From Lachnospira sp900551945 (lineage in GTDB: Bacteria > Bacillota > Clostridia > Lachnospirales > Lachnospiraceae): a DNA stretch of 49,456 nt. This document shows, piece by piece, positions 43,591 through 49,456 of this stretch. A program made the translations under genes and the position numbers. Where the stretch lies: the NCBI GenBank assembly GCA_048380335.1, contig DBFCCI010000028.1, forward strand, positions 1-49,456, written 5' to 3'. Positions within the stretch are counted from its first letter, which is position 1; every line of letters starts with the position of its first letter. A model generated the notes under the pieces. That model was not told where the DNA came from and did not search any database. It was given only the letters and a program-made list of their open reading frames with translations.

Positions 43591-46368
43591 TTATTTCTTA
43601 TTATCATCACTATCTTCAAGGTTTAATTTAGCCAATTCTTCTCCAGCTTTTGTGTGCATAATAAGATTTTTATTCTTAGGCTGTTTTTCAATGTAATCAC
43701 TTCTTAACTGTTCCTCTGCCCTTTTTATCTCCTTTTCAAATTCTCTTGATGATATAAGCATACAGCCTTGACCCCTTATTATAATCTGCTCTAACCCGTC
43801 AGAAGTTGCGACTGTAACATCATACTTTCTGCCGTTTTCATGCGCAAATCTTTCTATATATGCGTCGGCTGTTTCAGCTTCTTTAGTGTATACAACATGA
43901 ATATTATGATAATCAATATATTCCGTATCATGCCCCTTTACTCTATAAGCATCAAATACAACGATAAGCTCACACCCCGAAAGTGGTTGATAATTACACA
44001 TTATATCAAGAAGTCGTCCTCTTGCTCCATCAATATTTACACTAGCTATTTCGTTTAATTCCTCCCATGCAAATATTACATTATAACCATCAACTAACAG
44101 ATATTTTTTGTTATTATTTTTATTGTTATTCGCTTTATACACTTCTTTTTGCGTATTATCATTTGAAGTTTGTGAATAATTAAACACTCTCTTACCTGTC
44201 GATTTTTTAGACCATTTTCCAGTTCCGTCTTTATCCTTTTTATTTGCGCCGTAAGTCTGCCTTAATATAGCATCAATTTCATCTGTACCAATCCATTCAT
44301 CAGAAACAGTTCGTGCAGACTCGGCTGATGACATATTTCTTTTATTGATAGGCGTGTCTATATCTTGCTCACTATTTCGCTTTGTCCTTGCAAAATAGCT
44401 TTCAAGGTGCATATACTCCTCAACCTTGTCCCAACTTACATTAAATCCAGAACCATGCGCACAAAAAACAGAGCCTGCTGGCTCATTCAAATCATTTTCT
44501 GAATTGTAACCGACCTTACTTATTATCTCATCGGCATTATGACAAGGCTCGTATCCTTTAAATGTACAAAATAGCTTTCCAAGTCCCTTAGTATATGAAT
44601 TGACTTCTGTTTGATAATCTCTCATATTAATAACAGGAACACTTCCCTTTATAACAGCCATGTCTTCTTGTTGCTGTTCTAGTTCAAAAGTTCCGCACAT
44701 GCGCTCTATATCGGTCATTGCACGCCCTACATTAGCTGTTGGAATTTCAAGTCTATAATTATAATAAGGCTCTAATAAGACTGACTGCGCTTTCTTTAAT
44801 CCTTGCCTTATCGCTCTATAAGTGGCTTGTCTAAAGTCACCACCTTCTGTATGCTTAAGATGTGCTTTTCCTGCTACAAGTGTTATCTTCATATCAGTTA
44901 TTGGCGCACCAATCAACACGCCCTTGTGTTCTTTCTCATGGATATGTGTTATTATTAACCTTTGCCAGTTTTTATCTAACATATCCTCGCTACAATCAGC
45001 ATTTATTTCAATTCCACTTCCACGTTCTGCCGGTTCAAGAAGTAAATGTACTTCTGCATAATGTCTTAACGGCTCGAAATGTCCTATTCCTTCAACCACA
45101 TTTGAAATAGTTTCTCTATACACTATATTTCCCTGACCAAATTCAACATCAATATTAAATCTTTCTTTTATAATGCTTTTTAATATCTCAATCTGAACTT
45201 CGCCCATTATCTGCGCTTGAATTTCTTGAAGACGTTCATCCCATACAATATGAAGCTCTGGTTCTTCTTCTTCTAACTGACGAAGCTTTGGAAGTGCAAG
45301 TGCTGTGTCCATTCCATCTGGAAGTATTATTTTATATGTAAGCACTGGTTCAAGAAGCGGCATACCCGACTTACTTTCTATACCAAGCCCATCTCCTGCA
45401 TGAGTTTCATTAAGTCCCGTAAGAGTACATATCTGACCTGCATACACTTCATTAACTACTTTGAACTTATTGCCAGAATACACTCTTATTTGATTGACCT
45501 TTTCTCCAATAACGTCTTTTGTTTTAAGACAACCACCTGTAATCTTAACGTGCGTTAAACGTTCATTTTGCTCATTTCGTGTAATCTTATAAACCTTTGC
45601 ACCAAACTCACTCGGATATTCTTTACAGACTGCATACTTTTTAATGCCTCTTAATAACTCGTCTACACCTTCAAGTTTAAGTGCAGAGCCAAAATAGCAA
45701 GGAAATACTTTTCTATTTCTTATAGCTTCTGCAATATTTTTTGTTGCTACATTGCCATTTTCAAGAAACTCATCTAACAGCACTTCATCGCACATTGCAA
45801 CACTGTCATAAAATTCTTCTGAATTATTTATAATATTGTTTTCAGTAAAATCAATACAGCCTGTATCTAACTTATTTTTCAATTCTTCAATAAGTCTAGC
45901 TTTATTAGTTCCCTTTTGGTCCATTTTGTTGACAAATATAAATACTGGTATTTTATATTGACTAAATAATCTCCAAAGTGTCCTTGTATGCCCCTGCACT
46001 CCATCTGCTCCACTGATTACAAGTATCGCATAATCAAGCACTTGCAAGGTTCTTTCCATCTCTGCTGAAAAGTCAACGTGACCGGGAGTATCAAGAAGTG
46101 TTACCTGCATTGTACTGTTGTCTTTATTCTTTAAAATATCGCTGTCATTTTCAATATTATTACTTAACTCAAACTCAGCTTGTTTTGAAAATACCGTAAT
46201 TCCTCTTGCTCTTTCAAGAGAGTATGTATCTAAAAATGTATCTTTATTATCTACACGCCCAATCTTTCTTATTGTGCCTGTAGTATATAGTATTGCTTCT
46301 GACAACGTAGTTTTACCAGCATCTACATGTGCCAGAATACCTAATACAATTCTGTTGTTCACTATCAT
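43591..46368 (-). CDS. Tet(M)-like translation GTPase fused to a C-terminal YacP/Rae1-type NYN nuclease domain
   Basis: 925 residues. Residues 1 to about 655 match ribosomal protection proteins of the EF-G superfamily: G1 AHVDAGKTT (13-21), switch I ERARGITVFS, G3 DTPGHVDFSAEM, G4 NKMDQ, then domains II-V (HIVWDERLQEIQAQIMGEVQ, GGDFRQATYRAIRQG). A hydrophilic linker (about 655-754, Asn/Lys-rich near its end) leads to an NYN domain (755 to about 900) with all four acidic residues: D760 (LLVDGYN), D806 (VVFDAY), D835 (TADAY) and D857 (ATSDG). YacP/Rae1 of B. subtilis cuts mRNA in the ribosomal A site. A ribosome-directed nuclease is inferred. The start could instead be GTG at 46362. Confidence 0.93.
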   Translation of the reverse strand: MIVNNRIVLGILAHVDAGKTTLSEAILYTTGTIRKIGRVDNKDTFLDTYSLERARGITVFSKQAEFELSNNIENDSDILKNKDNSTMQVTLLDTPGHVDFSAEMERTLQVLDYAILVISGADGVQGHTRTLWRLFSQYKIPVFIFVNKMDQKGTNKARLIEELKNKLDTGCIDFTENNIINNSEEFYDSVAMCDEVLLDEFLENGNVATKNIAEAIRNRKVFPCYFGSALKLEGVDELLRGIKKYAVCKEYPSEFGAKVYKITRNEQNERLTHVKITGGCLKTKDVIGEKVNQIRVYSGNKFKVVNEVYAGQICTLTGLNETHAGDGLGIESKSGMPLLEPVLTYKIILPDGMDTALALPKLRQLEEEEPELHIVWDERLQEIQAQIMGEVQIEILKSIIKERFNIDVEFGQGNIVYRETISNVVEGIGHFEPLRHYAEVHLLLEPAERGSGIEINADCSEDMLDKNWQRLIITHIHEKEHKGVLIGAPITDMKITLVAGKAHLKHTEGGDFRQATYRAIRQGLKKAQSVLLEPYYNYRLEIPTANVGRAMTDIERMCGTFELEQQQEDMAVIKGSVPVINMRDYQTEVNSYTKGLGKLFCTFKGYEPCHNADEIISKVGYNSENDLNEPAGSVFCAHGSGFNVSWDKVEEYMHLESYFARTKRNSEQDIDTPINKRNMSSAESARTVSDEWIGTDEIDAILRQTYGANKKDKDGTGKWSKKSTGKRVFNYSQTSNDNTQKEVYKANNNKNNNKKYLLVDGYNVIFAWEELNEIASVNIDGARGRLLDIMCNYQPLSGCELIVVFDAYRVKGHDTEYIDYHNIHVVYTKEAETADAYIERFAHENGRKYDVTVATSDGLEQIIIRGQGCMLISSREFEKEIKRAEEQLRSDYIEKQPKNKNLIMHTKAGEELAKLNLEDSDDNKK

Positions 46369-46548
46369 CTTCCTATCTGCCTTATGGCGTTTGTATTATA
46401 TTCAAAAAATGAACTATAATTCATATTTGAACTAAAGTCCATTAATATACTAACACAATGATGATAGTTATTAAAGACCAATTTTATTGATATAAAATAG
46501 CTATTAAAAAACATTCTCTGCAATTTTGTTTTAAGCCATCATAAAGGT

Positions 46549-46588
46549 CTTGTGCAAACAAAGACTTTAACTCGTTGTTTGCATAGAC
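46549..46588 (-). repeat. dispersed hairpin family D, copy D2
   Basis: On the minus strand GTCTATGCAAACAACGAGTT is followed by AAAGTCTTTGTTTGCACAAG. TGCAAACA and TGTTTGCA pair perfectly around a loop with CGAGTTAAAGTC. It is the best-formed member and follows its terminator stem by 4 nt. Confidence 0.78.
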
Positions 46589-46592
46589 TATT

Positions 46593-46643
46593 ATAGGGTT
46601 GTAACATTAAAGAAATTTAGTTTACTTAATGCAACAACCCTAT
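46593..46643 (-). terminator. terminator-like stem after the putative anti-sigma gene
   Basis: ATAGGGTTGT pairs with ACAACCCTAT, with an inner CATTAA/TTAATG stem. It lies 39 nt past the gene stop on the minus strand. It matches the icd stem in design. Confidence 0.72.
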
Positions 46644-46682
46644 TTTTAATAACTTATTATTCAATTTTAATAACTATAATAC

Positions 46683-47582
46683 TTATTCTTGCAATTCATA
46701 TATTTTTATTGCTGGCATATATTTGTTCATATCACCTACAGCTTCAAACTTATAACTTTTTGTAGCTGTGCTTCCATCATTTTTAGTTACTGTTACCTTT
46801 AACACTTGGCTTTGTAGCATTTTATTCATATCCATTACGCCATTTTCATCCCTTTTAGTAATATCGCCATAGTCCTGTATTAAAAAGTTCATTCCTTTAA
46901 TATCCTGCTTATCATAATCCACTTCATACACATTACCTAACTTTTGATATGTATAATACTTTCTCGTTGCTAAATTTAATGTTTGTTGTTGTAAAAGATT
47001 ATGTGAATAGCAATAAGTACTCCATTTAAATCTATTATCTGAATTAATTTCAGGGCCAATAAGCGCAGCAATTTCGTCTGGTAACTCATAATATGATAAA
47101 AATACTGTTGTCTTATCATTAAATTCATATTTTACTTTTGCTATATCTTCACCTTCGCATATTATTGGCAGTCTTATCATAACATTTGTTATAGTGTCTA
47201 ATCTAGCCCAACTTGTCATTTCACCTAATTTATCAATAAGTACTCTGTTGCCATTTTCTATTTTTATAAATTCTTCTTCATCATCAGAAGCATATACTTT
47301 CATAGTAAAAATATCTGATACATACGATGAATTACTTGCTTGTGTTACACTTATATTTTCTACATTTTCATTATTAATTGTATTTTCCTTGTTATTTGTT
47401 AAAATATCCACAAGCTTTACACTTGTAAGACATATAACTGCTGCTACAGCAATTGACGTTATCTTTGTAATCGTTCTTTTTCTTTTATACTTTTTATTGT
47501 TATCAGCTTCAATTTTTTTATTTAAACTTTTCATTATATTTTCTGTAGATAAATTTAATTCTAATTCCTTTTCAACTCTCAT
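46683..47582 (-). CDS. putative membrane anti-sigma or sigma-partner protein
   Basis: 299 residues; AAAGGAG precedes the ATG. A charged cytoplasmic N-terminus (1-40, STENIMKSLNKKIEADNNKK) is followed by one helix (about 43-62, ITSIAVAAVICLTSVKLVDI) and an external domain of about 230 residues without recognised motifs. This layout and its position 236 nt after a sigma factor gene suggest an anti-sigma or co-regulated signalling protein. No zinc-binding HxxxCxxC motif is present. Confidence 0.65.
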   Translation of the reverse strand: MRVEKELELNLSTENIMKSLNKKIEADNNKKYKRKRTITKITSIAVAAVICLTSVKLVDILTNNKENTINNENVENISVTQASNSSYVSDIFTMKVYASDDEEEFIKIENGNRVLIDKLGEMTSWARLDTITNVMIRLPIICEGEDIAKVKYEFNDKTTVFLSYYELPDEIAALIGPEINSDNRFKWSTYCYSHNLLQQQTLNLATRKYYTYQKLGNVYEVDYDKQDIKGMNFLIQDYGDITKRDENGVMDMNKMLQSQVLKVTVTKNDGSTATKSYKFEAVGDMNKYMPAIKIYELQE

Positions 47583-47703
47583 AATTATTCTCCTTTCTGT
47601 TTAAATAAGTACTCACAATCTACTTATTCTATTTTCTCCCATCTTAATTTTTCTAAATGACGAAAACCTCTAATAAGTTCAACAAACTAAAGTCCATAAT
47701 TCA

Positions 47704-47746
47704 AAACATATTTTGCAAATTTCTCAAATTAATACGACAGTTGCTA
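47704..47746 (-). promoter_or_regulatory. shared upstream motif, copy before the putative anti-sigma gene
   Basis: On the minus strand ACTGT-N9-TTGAGAAATTTGCAAA. The same 16-nt block and 9-nt spacing occur at 48604-48636 before the sigma gene. It is a candidate promoter or operator recognised by one regulator. Confidence 0.55.
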
Positions 47747-47818
47747 CGTTTTTATACAATCACAGCCCTTTACTTGTTATTTATATAAATCTTGCTTATT
47801 GCGATACATCTTAACAAC

Positions 47819-48454
47819 TTACTTGATAGCATTAAAATAGCTCTTTACTTTATTACGGCAACGCAACAGTTTTGACTTTATAGTGTTTTCATTTATTCCA
47901 TAGTTAGAACTTATCTCATTTATAGTCATACCATCATAGTGATACTGCATAAATATATCTTTATCTGGACTTTTGAGTGCCCGTATAGCTTCACCAACTT
48001 GCTCCATTCGCTCTTTATTTACAACATAATCTTCTGGATTATCATATCTACTTTGAACTATACCCGCACTATTTTCATATACTTGTCTTTCAATATAGTC
48101 ATCTGAAACATCACTATCTTTTTTATATGTATTATTTTCAAATGGTATAATATTTAATTTACTTTTCTGTCTTAATTTATTAATTGCTTTCTTTTTTGCT
48201 ATTGAAGCAAGATAAGCTTTCAAATTCCAACTGTCACTATTATCAATATTAATTTTGTCAGCTTGTTTCCATATTGCAAAAAACACATCTGAAACAACTT
48301 CTTCAATATCTTCCTTTTCCATAGTGTTTCCAATCTGCCTTACAATAATTGAACCAACGTAATTTTTATATTTTTCAACACATTCTTCATATACTTTTAT
48401 ATCACGTTGCCTTAGTCCTACAAATAACTCCTCATCTGTCTTTAATTGTGTCAT
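47819..48454 (-). CDS. ECF-type RNA polymerase sigma factor
   Basis: 211 residues from the ATG at 48454, which has GGAGG upstream. Region 2 (about 15-90) includes YKNYVGSIIVRQIG, EDIEEVVSDVFFAIWKQA and AYLASIAKKKAINKLRQKSK. Region 4 (about 150-205) includes SPDKDIFMQYHYDGMTINEI then GINENTIKSKLLRCRNKVK. It directs polymerase to a specific promoter set, likely including its own, given the repeated upstream motif. Confidence 0.93.
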   Translation of the reverse strand: MTQLKTDEELFVGLRQRDIKVYEECVEKYKNYVGSIIVRQIGNTMEKEDIEEVVSDVFFAIWKQADKINIDNSDSWNLKAYLASIAKKKAINKLRQKSKLNIIPFENNTYKKDSDVSDDYIERQVYENSAGIVQSRYDNPEDYVVNKERMEQVGEAIRALKSPDKDIFMQYHYDGMTINEISSNYGINENTIKSKLLRCRNKVKSYFNAIK

Positions 48455-48603
48455 TCTCCCACCTCCGTCAAGTCCTTTAATTAATGTCAATACTTACTTC
48501 TAAATATATAATCACATATTTTTTGAAAAAGTTGCATAATTTATTAAATATTTTATAAATCTTAATAAAAATACTTCCTCTTTTTACAAATATAAAAAAC
48601 ACA

Positions 48604-48636
48604 CTTTGCAAATTTCTCAAGCTATTTTAACAGTCA
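48604..48636 (-). promoter_or_regulatory. shared upstream motif, copy before the sigma factor gene
   Basis: On the minus strand ACTGT-N9-TTGAGAAATTTGCAAA, followed by GTGTG, about 150-180 nt before the sigma start. It is identical in its 16-nt block and spacing to the copy at 47704-47746. Confidence 0.55.
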
Positions 48637-48647
48637 CTCAATTTCCA

Positions 48648-48687
48648 ATTTGTTGCTTATTGTTTTTATAAAATATAAGCAACAAAT
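48648..48687. terminator. hairpin adjoining the terminator
   Basis: ATTTGTTGCTTAT pairs with ATAAGCAACAAAT around a 14-nt AT loop. It lies directly next to the terminator at 48688. Together they insulate the sigma gene from upstream transcription. Confidence 0.65.
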
Positions 48688-48728
48688 AAAAAGACGGAAA
48701 TAAGAATTAATCTTACTCCGTCTTTTTT
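48688..48728 (-). terminator. Rho-independent terminator after the truncated binding protein
   Basis: AAAAAGACGGA pairs with TCCGTCTTTTT around an 18-nt loop, with A/T runs on both sides. It is about 105 nt past the stop at 48833. Confidence 0.85.
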
Positions 48729-48832
48729 ATTGCTTCATTATTTCACTTTTAGTTTTGTTGGTTTTTTATTATGTTTATAGGTTAATTTAATCTATTATTA
48801 TATTGATAATAATATTCCTGTTTTAATTAATT

Positions 48833-49278
48833 TTACTTATTATTTAATGACTTTAATACTTCATTAACTGCTGTTCCTACTGTTGAATTATAATAATTCA
48901 TACCTTCAGAAATAGTCATATATCCTAAAGCTGTCTGAGATATTACATAATTTCTTGCTGTATTGATATCAGTAATATTTTCTGATAAAGCTGTTGTTAC
49001 AGGAAGCGCAACTTCAACCTGTGAATTGTTAATAAAGAAATCAACACTCTTTTGTGCAAGTTCTGGAATTTGTGCAATACCTGGGTCAGCGCCATTAGGT
49101 GTTGCTGTTGAATCTTTATACTTAGCAATTGCAAGTAATGGGTCAATATTGTTGTTCTGCTGCAATGTAGATGGCTTCTCTGGTGATGGAAGTAAATGGA
49201 ACTCTCCATCTTTATATGTTGATACGCTATCTTCTTTACCTTGTACAGTTACACTTTCAGCAATATTATCCCAATGAG
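48833..49278 (-). pseudogene. C-terminal remnant of an extracellular solute-binding protein
   Basis: The open frame runs from about 49318 to the stop at 48833; the part resembling a family begins near 49278 (THWDNIAESV). It continues through SVSTYKDGEFHLLPSPEKP and AQKSVDFFINN and ends MTISEGMNYYNSTVGTAVNE then VLKSLNNK, the usual tail of sugar or oligosaccharide binding lipoproteins. Those are about 500 residues, so the first two thirds, with lipobox, are missing. A TAA and a GCCC/GGGC hairpin lie just upstream. Family assignment is from the tail pattern only. Confidence 0.55.
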
Positions 49279-49320
49279 TACCGTAAAATAAAATGTGGAA
49301 AAATATAAAAACTATATCTT

Positions 49321-49336
49321 GCCCTTACGGTTGGGC
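49321..49336. other. short GC hairpin next to the gene break
   Basis: GCCCTTACGGTTGGGC forms GCCC/GGGC with a TTACGGTT loop, about 40 bp from where homology to the binding protein stops. It could be the terminal hairpin of an IS200/IS605-type element lying beyond the window. The remaining 49337-49456 has no gene I can support. Confidence 0.3.
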
Positions 49337-49456
49337 GTTCATCTTATAGCTTAATACATATTCTCTGTCCACTATATATTATAGCTTAAGTTGTTACATA
49401 CATACTCTACTATAAGACCAATTATATTAATTTCCCTATAAGCTACAGACCATACA

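Larger units (their letters stand above)
46369..46682. other. intergenic region with repeat D2 and terminator
   Basis: 314 bp between the putative anti-sigma gene and the GTPase-NYN gene. It holds the terminator stem 46593-46643 and repeat D2. The 180 bp next to the GTPase start is AT-rich and presumably contains its promoter and any leader; no ORF encoding a Tet(M)-style leader peptide was evident. Confidence 0.5.

Noticed and set aside
43591..46368. Plain tetracycline resistance gene
   Set aside because: The GTPase half is Tet(M)-like, but the NYN fusion and unusual length make a simple resistance call unsafe from sequence alone.

Overview
The window is AT-rich, strongly minus-strand-biased chromosomal DNA from a low-GC, Gram-positive anaerobe. 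I judge it to be a Clostridia member of the Lachnospiraceae type. Supporting points are strong GGAGG-type ribosome binding sites with frequent TTG/GTG starts, sporulation-type wall hydrolases, a PTS enzyme I, a homodimeric NADP-isocitrate dehydrogenase, heterodimeric ABC exporters and an EFR1-type ferredoxin remnant. I saw no rRNA, tRNA, CRISPR array, prophage or complete insertion sequence.

Layout. 1-3.3 kb: two wall-hydrolase genes without signal peptides (SpoIID-like plus PG-binding; CwlC-like amidase plus SPOR). 3.5-13.5 kb: housekeeping genes on the minus strand (membrane-anchored unknown, dihydrofolate reductase, HflX, PTS enzyme I, membrane GDPD, CmpB-like membrane protein, CDP-alcohol phosphatidyltransferase, isocitrate dehydrogenase). 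14.3-16.7 kb: asnB and a cupin on plus. 16.8-19.4 kb: M15 peptidase, DUF4405 membrane protein and an NRPS-style methyltransferase. 19.9-22.6 kb: a decayed ferredoxin/aldo-keto reductase pair beside an intact LysR regulator and an orphan citC. 23-25.3 kb: SseB-like protein and a PF11449 metal transporter. 25.4-30.3 kb: a six-gene GntR/ABC-2 exporter operon. 30.9-32.4 kb: PAP2 phosphatase and SGNH hydrolase. 32.6-37.5 kb: hom-rnhA-mcp-sbp, spaced 16-17 nt. 37.9-39.5 kb: thiW-thiM, with a possible half TPP aptamer far upstream. 40-46.4 kb: a Tet(M)-like GTPase fused to a YacP/Rae1-type NYN nuclease, followed by a heterodimeric ABC exporter. 46.7-48.5 kb: sigma factor plus putative anti-sigma protein. 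48.8-49.3 kb: a truncated solute-binding protein.

The most unusual content is intergenic. Two families of long foldback elements (A, five copies of about 155 bp; B, three full copies of about 220 bp plus a degenerate one) share conserved cores. Their outer arms differ between copies yet pair within each copy. Seven of the eight full copies lie 8-22 nt beyond the stop codon of a minus-strand gene, all in the same orientation relative to that gene. A third family (D, four copies) is a short hairpin that follows a terminator-like stem. These look like undescribed structured mRNA 3'-end elements or MITE-like elements. The most interesting protein is the GTPase-NYN fusion, which joins a predicted ribosomal A-site binder to a predicted A-site mRNA endonuclease.
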